Shown here piece after piece: positions 25,738-34,180 of a stretch of DNA of 64,000 bases. The notes below the pieces were generated by a model. It was not told where the DNA came from. It did not search any database and saw nothing but the letters and a program-made list of their open reading frames with translations. The translations under genes and the position numbers were made by a program. Each line of letters begins with the position of its first letter. The first letter of the stretch is position 1. Source of the DNA: Nocardia terpenica (GTDB lineage Bacteria; Actinomycetota; Actinomycetes; Mycobacteriales; Mycobacteriaceae); contig NZ_JABMCZ010000003.1 in NCBI RefSeq assembly GCF_013186535.1, positions 372,001-436,000 on the forward strand, in the 5' to 3' direction.

Positions 25738-27386
25738 TGACTGCCACCGTGACCACCCCCGCCGCCGGACCGACCCCCTCCGGTCCGCCCCGCCAGTCGC
25801 TGCCGCGGCGCGCGATCGCCCTGGTGCGCAACACCTGGCGCGGGCTCACCAGCATGCGCACCGCGCTCATGCTGCTGTTCCTGCTCGCCCTCGGCGCCAT
25901 TCCCGGCGCGCTGCTGCCGCAGCGCAGCCTCAATGCGCAGAAGGTCGACAAGTACATCGCCGACCGGCCCACGCTGGGGCCGTGGATGGATCGGCTGCAG
26001 CTGTTCGACGTGTTCGGCAGCTTCTGGTTCACCGCGATCTACGTGCTGCTGTTCGTGTCGCTGGTGGGCTGCATCGCGCCGCGCATCCTCGATCACTACC
26101 GGGCGCTGCGCACGCCGCCGGTCAAGACCCCGCGCAACCTGGCCCGGCTGCCGCACCACTACTCGACCACCTCCGGCGACTCCGCCGAGGAGGTGATCGC
26201 CGAGGCGCGCAAGCAGTTCCGCGGCTGGCGGGTGATCGAGCGGGCCGGGGATCGCGACGGCGAGGTGACGCTGTCGGCGGAGAAGGGGTACTTCCGCGAG
26301 TTCGGCAATCTCGTATTCCATTGTGCGCTGGTCGGTCTGCTGGTCGCGGTCGCGGCGGGCAAGCTGTTCGGCTACGAGGGCAATGTCATCGTCGTCGCCG
26401 ACGGCGGGCCCGGCATCTGCACGACCTCCACGTCGGTCTTCGACTCCTTCCGCGCCGGTCGGATCAACGACGGCACCGGACTGACGCCACTGTGCGTGCG
26501 GGTCAAGGACTTCCACGCCGACTACCTGCCCAACGGCCAGGCCCAGATGTTCACCGCCAACGTCGCCTATCAGGCCGGGGCGGATCTGGCGAGCAATACC
26601 TGGCGCGACACCACGATTCAGGTCAACCATCCGCTGCGGGTGGCGGGCGACCGGGTCTACCTGCAGGGGCACGGGTACGCGCCGACGTTCACCGTCACCT
26701 ACCCGAACGGTCAGACCCGCAGCGAGACGACGCAGTGGCGGCCCGACGACCCGTCGACCTTCCTGTCCAGCGGGGTCATGCGTTTCGATCCGCCCGGCGG
26801 CATGTTCGCCTCCGAGGACGAGCGCCGCAAGCATCAGATCGCGATCGAGGGCCTGTTCGCGCCCACCGCGCTGCTGCACGGCAGCCTGCTCACCTCCTCG
26901 TTCCCGTCGCTCACGGATCCGGCCGTGGCCATCGACATCTACCGCGGCGAAACCGGGCTGGACACCGGCCGCGCGCAGTCGCTGTTCGCGCTGGATCCGG
27001 AGATGATCAAGCAGGGGCGGCTGACCAAGGAGCAGCGGGTCAACCTGCGGCCGGGCGAGTCGGCCACGCTCGCCGACGGCACCAAGGTGACCTTCGACGG
27101 CGCGCAGCAGTGGGCGAATCTGCAGGTGTCGCACGACCCGGCGCAGGGCTGGGTGCTGGCGAGCGCGCTGACCATGATGGCCGGGCTGCTGGTGTCGCTG
27201 CTGGTGAAGCGCCGCCGGATCTGGTTGCGCGCGTACCCGGACTCCCGCGCGGGCGATGAACGACGTACTGTAGTAGAGATGGGCGGCCTGGCCCGCACCG
27301 ACCAGGCCGGCTGGGGCGGCGAATTCGACCGCCTGCGAACACGACTGCTGAGCGATTCGACGAGCTCGCAGACGACGGGAGAGTGA
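25737..27386 (+). CDS. resB: Cytochrome c biogenesis protein ResB/Ccs1
   Basis: 549 aa. Membrane helices near residues 40-60 (TALMLLFLLALGAIPGALLP), 95-115 and 195-215, then a large outer domain, then a last helix LASALTMMAGLLVSLLVK and a cytoplasmic tail. LPQRSLNAQKV and YVLLFVSLVGCIAPR are typical. It forms the heme-handling synthase with CcsB. ATG overlaps the ccdA stop by one base. Confidence 0.93.
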   Translation: MTATVTTPAAGPTPSGPPRQSLPRRAIALVRNTWRGLTSMRTALMLLFLLALGAIPGALLPQRSLNAQKVDKYIADRPTLGPWMDRLQLFDVFGSFWFTAIYVLLFVSLVGCIAPRILDHYRALRTPPVKTPRNLARLPHHYSTTSGDSAEEVIAEARKQFRGWRVIERAGDRDGEVTLSAEKGYFREFGNLVFHCALVGLLVAVAAGKLFGYEGNVIVVADGGPGICTTSTSVFDSFRAGRINDGTGLTPLCVRVKDFHADYLPNGQAQMFTANVAYQAGADLASNTWRDTTIQVNHPLRVAGDRVYLQGHGYAPTFTVTYPNGQTRSETTQWRPDDPSTFLSSGVMRFDPPGGMFASEDERRKHQIAIEGLFAPTALLHGSLLTSSFPSLTDPAVAIDIYRGETGLDTGRAQSLFALDPEMIKQGRLTKEQRVNLRPGESATLADGTKVTFDGAQQWANLQVSHDPAQGWVLASALTMMAGLLVSLLVKRRRIWLRAYPDSRAGDERRTVVEMGGLARTDQAGWGGEFDRLRTRLLSDSTSSQTTGE

Positions 27387-28372
27387 TGATGCCGATCGAC
27401 GAGACCATCGCCTCGTACAGCGACCTCGCGTTCAAGTCGGCGATCGTGGTGTATGCCCTGGCATTCGTGCTGCTGCTGGTGCAGTACGCGACGGCGTACA
27501 CGCGCAAGGCCGAACAGCGCGAACCCGCGCTGGTGGGTGCGGGCGCCACCGGTTCCGGCGACACCGGGGCGTCGATTCCCGGCCGGATCGCGGCGGCTCC
27601 GGAGCGACCGCTGTCGGAGCGGCTGGGCAATATGGCCTTCGCCGTCGTGTTCGTCTCGCTCGGCTTGCACATTCTCTCGATCGTGTTGCGCGGCTTCGCG
27701 ACTCACCGCTTCCCGCTCGGCAACATGTACGAGTTCGTGACCATGGCGACCGCCGCCGCGGTCACCCTCGGCGTGCTGCTGCTCCGCGACGAGCGCTACC
27801 GGGGCATGTGGGCGTTCCTGCTGGCCCCGGTGCTGATCCTGATGTTCCTGGCGGGCACCGTGCTCTACGCGGACGCCGCCCCCGTGGTCCCCGCACTGAA
27901 GTCCTACTGGCTGCCGGTACACGTCACGGTCGTCAGCGTAGGCAGCGGCGTCTTCCTCGTCGGCGGCATCGCAAGCCTCCTGTTCCTCCTCCGCCTCCAC
28001 CAACCGGCCGACCAGGAATCCAACACCCTCCTGGGCCGCATAGCCCGCCGCCTCCCCGACGCCCGCACCCTGGACCGCCTCGCCTACCGCACCACCATCA
28101 TCGGCTTCCCCATCTTCGGCACCGGCATAATCCTCGGCGCCATCTGGGCCGAATCCGCCTGGGGCCGCTTCTGGGGCTGGGACCCGAAGGAAACAGTCTC
28201 CTTTATCGCGTGGGTAATCTACGCGGCGTATCTCCACGCCCGAGCCACTTCAGGTTGGCGAGAGACCAAGGCGGCTTGGATCAACATCGCGGGATTCGTG
28301 GCGATGCTGTTCAACTTGTTCATCATCAACATCGTGGTGAGCGGGTTGCACAGTTATGCCGGTTTGAACTGA
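27386..28372 (+). CDS. ccsB: Cytochrome c synthase subunit CcsB/CcsA, 3' end rebuilt by an integrated element
   Basis: 328 aa, about eight membrane helices. GRFWGWDPKETVSFIAWVIY is the WWD heme-binding domain and the conserved His residues lie in HRFPLGNMYEF and VHVTVVS. It delivers heme to apocytochrome c with ResB. The last codons are duplicated at the far side of the 14.4-kb insertion, with synonymous changes, so the present C-terminus comes from the element. Leu codons switch from mostly CTG to mostly CTC after about base 27900, and ATA and GTA codons appear, suggesting the 3' third is mosaic. GTG or ATG one codon upstream are alternative starts. Confidence 0.93.
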   Translation: MMPIDETIASYSDLAFKSAIVVYALAFVLLLVQYATAYTRKAEQREPALVGAGATGSGDTGASIPGRIAAAPERPLSERLGNMAFAVVFVSLGLHILSIVLRGFATHRFPLGNMYEFVTMATAAAVTLGVLLLRDERYRGMWAFLLAPVLILMFLAGTVLYADAAPVVPALKSYWLPVHVTVVSVGSGVFLVGGIASLLFLLRLHQPADQESNTLLGRIARRLPDARTLDRLAYRTTIIGFPIFGTGIILGAIWAESAWGRFWGWDPKETVSFIAWVIYAAYLHARATSGWRETKAAWINIAGFVAMLFNLFIINIVVSGLHSYAGLN

Positions 28373-28377
28373 GGCGG
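28317..28377. other. attL: ccsB/element junction
   Basis: Identical to the right copy over the first 16 bp (TGTTCATCATCAACAT), over 12 bp (GTGGTGAGCGGG) and over the last 14 bp (TTGAACTGAGGCGG), with eight mismatches between. All differences inside the gene are synonymous. The crossover most likely lies in the 16- or 12-bp block. Confidence 0.88.
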
Positions 28378-28417
28378 GAAAGTCTTCTCTGACCTGCGGA
28401 TTCGCGTTATCGGCTGA

Positions 28418-29680
28418 CTAGCCGGTCGCGGCGCTCGGTCCTTCGGTACGCAGTGGGTACGCAGTAGTTTCGAGACGGTCCTTCAGTGCGCCGCCGATCA
28501 CGGTACGGGTCGACTCATCCGCGTCCGGCCACAGGTGCGCGTAGTAGCTGAGCGTCGTCATGGCGCTGCCGTGTCGCATGCGCGCCTGCACGGTCTTGAT
28601 GTCCGCCCCCTTGGAGATGAGCAGGGAGGCGTAGTAGTGGCGAAGGTCGTGGAAGCTGAACGATTCGGGTAGATCCTTGATGCCGCTCTTGACTTCGCGC
28701 ACATGTCGTCCGAGCGTCCACGGTGAGACCGGCTTGCCGAACTCATCGCACACCATGTGGTCGCCTGGCCACTTCTCGACCGAGGCCGAGAGCATCAAAG
28801 TGAGTTCGTGCGGAATCGGTATCGGCGCGTCGCTGGCCTTGGTCTTCAGCGGTCGCTCTTTCCATTGCTGCTTCGGGTGAACGATGCCGCGGATGAAGTC
28901 GACGTTACGGACGCGCAGTTCCGAAACCTCGGCGATCCGCAGGCCGGAGAAGGCTCCCAGCAGAATCGCGACTCGAAGATGTTCCGGCATGGAGTCGTGA
29001 AGCTGCCAGATCTGTTCTGTCGTGGCGACGTACACCTTCTGTCTGCCCGCAGGCGGCGACGTACGCCGTGAGCACGGATTGCGGTGCAGCAGGCCATCAT
29101 GCACGGCGTCGCCGAGTATCTGTGATAAGCGACTGTGCAGGGCGTAGATGGTGCTGTCCTCCAACCCTTTGGTGCTGTCCTCCAACCCTTTGGTGCTGTC
29201 CTCTAGCCCTTTGGTTTTCAGTTTGGCCGTCCACGCTTTGACCGCAGAAGGACGAACCTTCGACAGCGGGAGATCCCCGAACTCGGCGACAATGTGCTTG
29301 ATGTGTGCCCGAGCGAGGTCGACAGTCGTACCCCTATGGCGCTCATAGCCTTTGATCCACTCATCACACCATTGCTGGACGGTCCGCTGCGCATCCCTGG
29401 GCGCGACGTGCGTTCCCTGTTCGAGCGACGCCGTTGCCTTGTCCAGCCAGGATTGGGCATCGGCCTTCCGATCGAAGCGCTGCGTGTGCTCCTCACCCTG
29501 GTCATCGACATACCGGGCGCGCCAGCGCTTCCCTTTGCCGTACAACTTCGATCGGTCGGTGGTGACAGGGTCGCCGTGCTTGTCCAGGACGGGGCGACCG
29601 TCCTCGTCGAGAACTGGCTGGGGCTTTTTGAGGTGCCATAGGTCTTCCACTCCGGCTCGACGGTTGCGTTTGGTGGTCAC
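28418..29680 (-). CDS. int: Tyrosine site-specific integrase
   Basis: 420 aa. N-terminal arm-binding region with RARYVDDQGEEHTQRFDRKA, SAM-like core-binding domain (about 95-200), catalytic domain from about 215 with the first Arg in GAFSGLRIAEVSEL, HDLRHYYASLLISKG, MRHGSAMTTLSYYAHLWPD with the Tyr nucleophile. Inside the core-binding domain a 7-residue unit KGLEDST is repeated three times in tandem; other integrases of this type have one. Its 3' end points at attL, 40 bases away, and contains a putative arm site. ATGA overlap with the repressor gene. Confidence 0.95.
   Translation of the reverse strand: MTTKRNRRAGVEDLWHLKKPQPVLDEDGRPVLDKHGDPVTTDRSKLYGKGKRWRARYVDDQGEEHTQRFDRKADAQSWLDKATASLEQGTHVAPRDAQRTVQQWCDEWIKGYERHRGTTVDLARAHIKHIVAEFGDLPLSKVRPSAVKAWTAKLKTKGLEDSTKGLEDSTKGLEDSTIYALHSRLSQILGDAVHDGLLHRNPCSRRTSPPAGRQKVYVATTEQIWQLHDSMPEHLRVAILLGAFSGLRIAEVSELRVRNVDFIRGIVHPKQQWKERPLKTKASDAPIPIPHELTLMLSASVEKWPGDHMVCDEFGKPVSPWTLGRHVREVKSGIKDLPESFSFHDLRHYYASLLISKGADIKTVQARMRHGSAMTTLSYYAHLWPDADESTRTVIGGALKDRLETTAYPLRTEGPSAATG
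28446..28464. promoter_or_regulatory. Putative integrase/excisionase arm site, left
   Basis: GTACGCAGTGGGTACGCAG: two GTACGCAG units separated by TGG, 69 bases inside attL. The identical 19-mer occurs once near attR. Paired identical sites close to both att cores are typical arm-type binding sites. Confidence 0.65.
29150..29212. repeat. 21-bp tandem triplication in the integrase gene
   Basis: Three copies of GGTGCTGTCCTCCAACCCTT(T); the third has two changes (CTCTAGCCC). They code for three KGLEDST units in frame. Length is a multiple of three, so the reading frame is kept. Confidence 0.95.
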
Positions 29681-30318
29681 AGAAAGCCCTCCCCCTGAAT
29701 CGCACTCTCGATCCCCATGTCGACCAACGCGTCGATCTCATCCTCCGAGTACTGGTACTCCTCTTCGTCGGTGTCCACGTGGTCCTTGGAGTGGGTCGAG
29801 GCGAACATCTTCCTGCCGTTTTGCTCTGCCGCCTCGATGCTGTATCCCCCGAGCAGTTCCGCGCGGTGAATCAGCTGTCGCAGACGTGGAGTCATGGGCA
29901 CGTCGTGCACGGTGCCGTTTTCATCGACCCACACACCCGAGGACGCCTGTCCGAGGGCTCGTTCGACCGACTCGCGCCAGTGGAGTACGCCGACGACACC
30001 TTCGATGATCTTGTTGTAGCTGTTCCGGAGCCCTTCGTTGCTGCGCTCCAGGTCATCCTCGATCGCGGCCTGGACAGGCTCTCGGATCAACTTGCCCACG
30101 GTGGTTTCGAGGACTGCGGCAATCACTCGCGCTTCCCCGATTCGTGCTGGCCGTTCACCGTTCTCGATCCTCGTCACCGTGGTCTGGTGGACATTGGTCC
30201 ATCCCGCATCCGTCAGCGCGCGGACAAGTTCGGCCTTGCTCATGCCGCGCATCTCACGCAGCCGTTTCATGTTCGCGGCGAACCGGGCGTCATCTCGGTC
30301 TATCGGTCCTTCGGTCAT
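29677..30318 (-). CDS. XRE-family repressor of the element
   Basis: 213 aa. N-terminal helix-turn-helix: NMKRLREMRGMSKAELVRAL and VHQTTVTRIENGERPARIGE. The C-terminal part is acidic (DTDEEEYQYSEDEIDALVDM). Its gene overlaps the integrase gene, so integrase is coexpressed with it. It is divergent from the excisionase-like gene; the gap holds a perfect palindrome. A cI-like control switch for integration versus excision is the natural reading. Confidence 0.85.
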   Translation of the reverse strand: MTEGPIDRDDARFAANMKRLREMRGMSKAELVRALTDAGWTNVHQTTVTRIENGERPARIGEARVIAAVLETTVGKLIREPVQAAIEDDLERSNEGLRNSYNKIIEGVVGVLHWRESVERALGQASSGVWVDENGTVHDVPMTPRLRQLIHRAELLGGYSIEAAEQNGRKMFASTHSKDHVDTDEEEYQYSEDEIDALVDMGIESAIQGEGFL

Positions 30319-30392
30319 GCCAGTTCCTCCCAGGGGGTGTCACGTTGTGTGAATCTATCGGTCACATGGCGTAAACTACCAGCCCGTACCAA

Positions 30393-30411
30393 TTGGCACA
30401 AATAGTGCCAA
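30393..30411. promoter_or_regulatory. Palindromic operator in the element's divergent control region
   Basis: TTGGCACAAATAGTGCCAA is a perfect 7-bp inverted repeat around AAATA. It lies midway between the repressor start and the excisionase-like start, as expected for the XRE repressor's operator. Confidence 0.8.
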
Positions 30412-30436
30412 CGCAGTGACACGAGAGGGTAATCGC

Positions 30437-30664
30437 TTGACCAACAGGCAGTTTGGTGAAGTTCGGAGCCTGGATCAGTACCTCACGACCAAGCAGGTCG
30501 CAGAAGAGTACGGGTTCTCGGAATCGACGCTGCGCTACTGGCGACACATCGATCAAGGCCCGGCGTCGTTCACGCGCGGGAAGCGGGTCGTCTACCGGCG
30601 CAGCGAGGTTGAGCGATGGATCGAGGCGCAGGAGCAAGCGACGGTTCGCGGAGGCGTTGCGTAA
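30437..30664 (+). CDS. xis: Excisionase-like HTH protein
   Basis: About 75 aa. YLTTKQVAEEYGFSESTLRY and WRHIDQGPASFTRGKRVVYR followed by RSEVERWIEAQ make a MerR/HTH_17 winged helix typical of Xis/AlpA in integrative elements. TTG start chosen because GAGAGGG lies eight bases upstream; a GTG seven codons earlier has no such site. Position next to the integrase-repressor module supports a recombination directionality role. Confidence 0.8.
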   Translation: MTNRQFGEVRSLDQYLTTKQVAEEYGFSESTLRYWRHIDQGPASFTRGKRVVYRRSEVERWIEAQEQATVRGGVA

Positions 30665-30753
30665 GGGTTTCGAACGAAAGCCCCGGTCTGTGTTGCAGCA
30701 CGGACCGGGGCCGGTGAAACAACTGATCTACGTGGAAGGATGCTTCAACAACA

Positions 30754-31521
30754 GTGAACGAGTTTAGCTCAAACGATTCGGCGGCTGGTGCTGGTGAGTC
30801 GCTGCGGGATCATGCGCTGGCCTACGCGCGTGCCGGGCTGGCGGTGCTGCCGCTGGCCCCTGGGGGCAAAGTGCCCGTGACAGACCACGGCAAGGATGAC
30901 GCATCCACTGACCCGCAGGTGATCGAAGGGTGGTGGTGGCGGAACGCGTCGTGCAACATCGGGATTCGCCCGCGTACCGGGGTTGTGGTGCTTGATGTGG
31001 ACCCGCGCAACGGTGGCAGTGTGGAGGCGCTCGGGACCATCCCGGAAACCTGGACTGCGCGCACCGGCGGGGGCGGCTGGCACGTCTGGTTCCGCTGTGC
31101 GGGCACGGCACGCGGGAGGTTGGCGGAGGCGTCCGGGGTCGACATCAAGACCCATTCGGGCTACGTGGTGGCACCGCCGAGTATGCACCCCAGCGGGAAT
31201 CGGTACCGGTGGATCAACGATGCTCCGATCGCGGGGTTGCCCGTGCACCTGCGGGAGCGGGTGTGCGCTCCTATCGTGCTGCCGTTCTCCCGACGCGCGT
31301 CGGCACGGTCGGCAGGATCGGCTTCGGGGTTGGTGCGTGCGGTGGCCGAAGCTCAACCGGGGCAACGTAATTCGGTGCTCTTCTGGGCTGCCTCTCGTGC
31401 TTACAGCGAGGGTGCCTCTACTGCGGTGCTGGAGGCGATCACCGATGCTGCCGCTCGGGTGGGATTGTCGCAGATGGAGATCGAACGCACGCTGCGGTCG
31501 GCGGAGCGGAGGGCCTCGTGA
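30754..31521 (+). CDS. Bifunctional DNA primase/polymerase (Prim-Pol)
   Basis: 255 aa, archaeo-eukaryotic primase fold. LRDHALAYARAGLAVLPLAP at the start, NIGIRPRTGVVVLDVDPRNGG carries the catalytic DxD (VDVDP type: LDVDP), RTGGGGWHVWFR supplies the sGxH-like motif (GGGGWH) and DIKTHSGYVVAPPSMHPSG is the last motif. It starts replication of the excised circle in RepPP-type actinomycete elements. GTG start. Overlaps the next gene by four bases. Confidence 0.9.
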   Translation: MNEFSSNDSAAGAGESLRDHALAYARAGLAVLPLAPGGKVPVTDHGKDDASTDPQVIEGWWWRNASCNIGIRPRTGVVVLDVDPRNGGSVEALGTIPETWTARTGGGGWHVWFRCAGTARGRLAEASGVDIKTHSGYVVAPPSMHPSGNRYRWINDAPIAGLPVHLRERVCAPIVLPFSRRASARSAGSASGLVRAVAEAQPGQRNSVLFWAASRAYSEGASTAVLEAITDAAARVGLSQMEIERTLRSAERRAS

Positions 31522-32870
31522 GCGAACCCGTGGACTACAGCAATGCCCAGCTGGCCCCACTGGACGGCGCGAGCATCCTCGACGAGGTGCGGGAGCTGAT
31601 CTGCCGTTACTGCGTACTGCCGTCGCGCCCAGCGCTGAACGGGGTGGTGTTGTGGGTCGCGGCCACACATCTGGTGTCCGGTTTCGAGTACGCGCCGCGT
31701 CTGGTGATCCGGTCGGCGGAGAAACGTTCGGGCAAGTCCCGGCTGCTGGAAGTGGTCGACGGCTTGGTCCACAACCCGTTGCGGACAGTGAATGCATCAG
31801 TGGCCTATGTGTTCCGGTCCCTGGGTATCGATCCGCCGCCGACGCTTTTGTTCGATGAGGCCGACACCATTTTCGGGTCCAAGAAGGTCGCCGAGAACAA
31901 CGAGGAACTGCGCGGGCTGCTCAATGCCGGGTTCCAGCGCGGCATGACCTATGGGCGGGTGTCCGGGCCGAACCATGACCCGACCGAGTTCAACACCTAC
32001 GCCATGGCGGCCTTGGCCGGGATCGGGCGCATGCCCGACACGATCGAGGACCGGGCCGTGGTGGTGGTGATGCGGCGGCGGAAGGATTCGGAGAAGGTGA
32101 AACCGTTCCGTGGTACCCGTGACCGGCCCGCCCTGCACTCCGTTCGTGACGAGCTGGCGCAGTGGGCCGATCAGGTGCGCGAACGGATCACCAGTTACGA
32201 GCCCGCGGATTTGGGAGTGGAGGACCGTGCCGCTGATGTATGGGAGCCGCTGATCGCGGTCGCGGACATGGCCGGTGGGCACTGGCCCCGGACCGCCCGG
32301 GCCGCCGCAGCAGCGATGGTGTCCGCCGCCGAGGACGACAACGACACCACCTCCGCCAACGTGAAGCTGCTCGCCGACATCCGGGACATTTTCGCGGTGA
32401 CCGGCCTGTCGTTCATCAAGTCCCAAGCACTGTGCGACCGGTTGCATGCGATCGAGGAATCGCCTTGGGCGGACTGGGAACTCAACCCGTCCAAGCTCGG
32501 GCACCGCCTCAAGGAGTACGAGATCAAGACCCGCCACAACCCGGACAAGACCGAGCGCGGGTATCGGCGGGTCGATTTCCTCGACGCCTTCGACCGCTAC
32601 CTGCCCGCTCTCCCGCACAAGGCGTCCGAACCCGTCCAAGCCGTCCACCAAGGCGACAACCAGCACGAACACCCGGACAACCTCTCCTCGGCGGACGCGT
32701 CCACCGCACCAGAGGTGTCCCAGGATCAGAGCAGGTCAACCCCCATGGCGACACCTCCGGACGGCTCCGGACGGGATTCCGAGAACCTGGGCTACCGGCC
32801 CCGCACACCCGGCGCTCGAATCGGTTATTGGATCGGCAGCGGAGAACCCCTCACGCCCGACGCCGCCTGA
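31518..32870 (+). CDS. DUF3631-type ATPase / replication partner
   Basis: 450 aa. PRLVIRSAEKRSGKSRLLEV is a Walker A-like loop and PTLLFDEADTIFG a Walker B. RGMTYGRVSGPNHDPTEFNT, YAMAALAGIGRMPDTIEDRA and VVVVMRRRKDSEKV match the DUF3631 core. The C-terminal third has LFA-type winged helix features (KLGHRLKEYEIKTRHNPDK) and a disordered tail. With the Prim-Pol it forms the replication module. A hairpin terminator follows 24 bases after the stop. Confidence 0.85.
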   Translation: MSEPVDYSNAQLAPLDGASILDEVRELICRYCVLPSRPALNGVVLWVAATHLVSGFEYAPRLVIRSAEKRSGKSRLLEVVDGLVHNPLRTVNASVAYVFRSLGIDPPPTLLFDEADTIFGSKKVAENNEELRGLLNAGFQRGMTYGRVSGPNHDPTEFNTYAMAALAGIGRMPDTIEDRAVVVVMRRRKDSEKVKPFRGTRDRPALHSVRDELAQWADQVRERITSYEPADLGVEDRAADVWEPLIAVADMAGGHWPRTARAAAAAMVSAAEDDNDTTSANVKLLADIRDIFAVTGLSFIKSQALCDRLHAIEESPWADWELNPSKLGHRLKEYEIKTRHNPDKTERGYRRVDFLDAFDRYLPALPHKASEPVQAVHQGDNQHEHPDNLSSADASTAPEVSQDQSRSTPMATPPDGSGRDSENLGYRPRTPGARIGYWIGSGEPLTPDAA

Positions 32871-32893
32871 CCCATCGAAGTTCCTGCACGCCA

Positions 32894-32931
32894 GCCTCAC
32901 TGCTCGAAACATCCTCGGGCAGTGAGGCTTT
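32894..32931. terminator. Terminator after the replication module
   Basis: GCCTCACTGC / GCAGTGAGGC is a perfect 10-bp stem with a 15-base loop, followed by TTTCCC. It separates the replication genes from three minus-strand small genes. Confidence 0.85.
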
Positions 32932-32965
32932 CCCACGTCCAGCGCAGAGCTCAGAAAATCGTGAA

Positions 32966-33211
32966 TCAGCAATCGGAGTCTACGATTCGCACTCCGATCC
33001 ACACGCACGGTCCCGGTGCGACGTTGCGCAACTGGCGTTCGTGCGCGGCGATGCGCCCATTCACCACCGCGACGACGGTCTGACAGAGGATGGACGGGCA
33101 CAACACCTCCAGCACGGCACCGGACTTCGGGTCGCACTTCGCGTAGCCGCAGTGCTCCGCTCTGATCCATGGGCCGTCGTTTGGTTCCGGCTCTCGTTGT
33201 CCGTGTTCCAC
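32966..33211 (-). CDS. Small Cys-containing hypothetical protein 1
   Basis: About 81 aa from a GTG start with AGGAG nine bases upstream. Seven Cys-containing positions include EHCGYAKC, VLCPSILCQ and GPCVW, ending in DSDC. Two CxxxC-type pairs suggest metal binding or disulfides. No signal peptide. I do not recognise the family. First of three small minus-strand genes behind the replication module (read right to left it is the last). Confidence 0.6.
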   Translation of the reverse strand: MEHGQREPEPNDGPWIRAEHCGYAKCDPKSGAVLEVLCPSILCQTVVAVVNGRIAAHERQLRNVAPGPCVWIGVRIVDSDC

Positions 33212-33309
33212 GCTTGTACTCCTATGTCGTTCTTCCGCAATCCATCTGCACCGCGCAGGCGTCAGCGCTGCCCGTTTGAATGTGGGAGGCCGCACCGCCC
33301 GCCGCACCG

Positions 33310-33591
33310 TCACGGCTGATCGGGTTCGCCTGTCGTCGACTCCGCGATAGACGCGGTTCGATCGATCACCCACGACTCGAGGCGATCCAAGGTGCCGCTG
33401 CACACGATCGCCCCGGAAGGGTCGACCAGGTTCCAGCCGTACGGCGGCTGTGGTTCGCGCTCGACTCGATATCCGGCACCGGCCTTGTCCTCGATGGCGC
33501 ACAGCCATTCCCGGATACCAGGCATCTCGCGGGCGTGCCGACCACCGGACAACTCCGAACATCGCTGGGAATCGCCTTCCGGTCCCGTCAC
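33310..33591 (-). CDS. Small hypothetical protein 2
   Basis: About 93 aa, GTG start with GGAGAGGG seven bases upstream. The core GIREWLCAIEDKAGAGYRVE followed by PPYGWNLVDPSGAIVCSG is well structured and looks like a small actinobacterial domain seen in element-borne genes, but I cannot name it. An ATG 22 codons further in is an alternative start. Confidence 0.6.
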   Translation of the reverse strand: MTGPEGDSQRCSELSGGRHAREMPGIREWLCAIEDKAGAGYRVEREPQPPYGWNLVDPSGAIVCSGTLDRLESWVIDRTASIAESTTGEPDQP

Positions 33592-33708
33592 GTCACACCC
33601 TCTCCGATTTCGTTGGATTCGTGGCCGCGCAACAACGCCGAACCCTGCGATGCGCGAACGCGTTGTGCTGGAGGCGTTTCGGAAATTCGACCGGCTGTTC
33701 CGCACGGC

Positions 33709-33996
33709 TCAGTAGTTGCGCCCACTGTCGGGCTTGACCTTCCCGGACTCCACCAGCGTCGTCCATGCCGCAGCCTTGCGCGGGCACTCGTCGGTACGGC
33801 ACTCGCGGTGCCGCTGCATCGTCTGGTGTGCCTCAGGCACGCTCAGCGGATGGTCGGGGGCCTCGTGTGGCCAGCCATTCGGGAACAAGGCCGCGTAGGC
33901 GGTGTCAGCGTCCTCGGCTCGCACCCGAGCCGCGATCTCCTGCACACTCACGCGTGACTGTTCGGCCCCGCTTTCGCGCCACCAATTGAACCCCAC
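33709..33996 (-). CDS. Small hypothetical protein 3
   Basis: About 95 aa. SVQEIAARVRAEDADTAYAA and LFPNGWPHEAPDHPLSVPEA are followed by HRECRTDECPRKAAAWTTLV. A Cys pair CRTDEC after a helix with His (HQTMQRHREC) could bind zinc. GTG start after AGGGG. Unknown family; probably the first gene of the three-gene minus-strand group. Confidence 0.6.
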   Translation of the reverse strand: MGFNWWRESGAEQSRVSVQEIAARVRAEDADTAYAALFPNGWPHEAPDHPLSVPEAHQTMQRHRECRTDECPRKAAAWTTLVESGKVKPDSGRNY

Positions 33997-34180
33997 CGTG
34001 TCACCCCTGCTGTCATTCGATCCGGTCGTTGGTATGGCACCCGACACCGCGGTAATCGTCTCGGCACCGGGCCTGTTCGAAGCCTCCTGCGACCAGGCGT
34101 TACGCGGTACCGTTGCACCGTGGCCATGGTGTAGCCAGAGGCTTTGGGTAACGCTGCAACGCTGTTCAGCAGGGGGTTGG

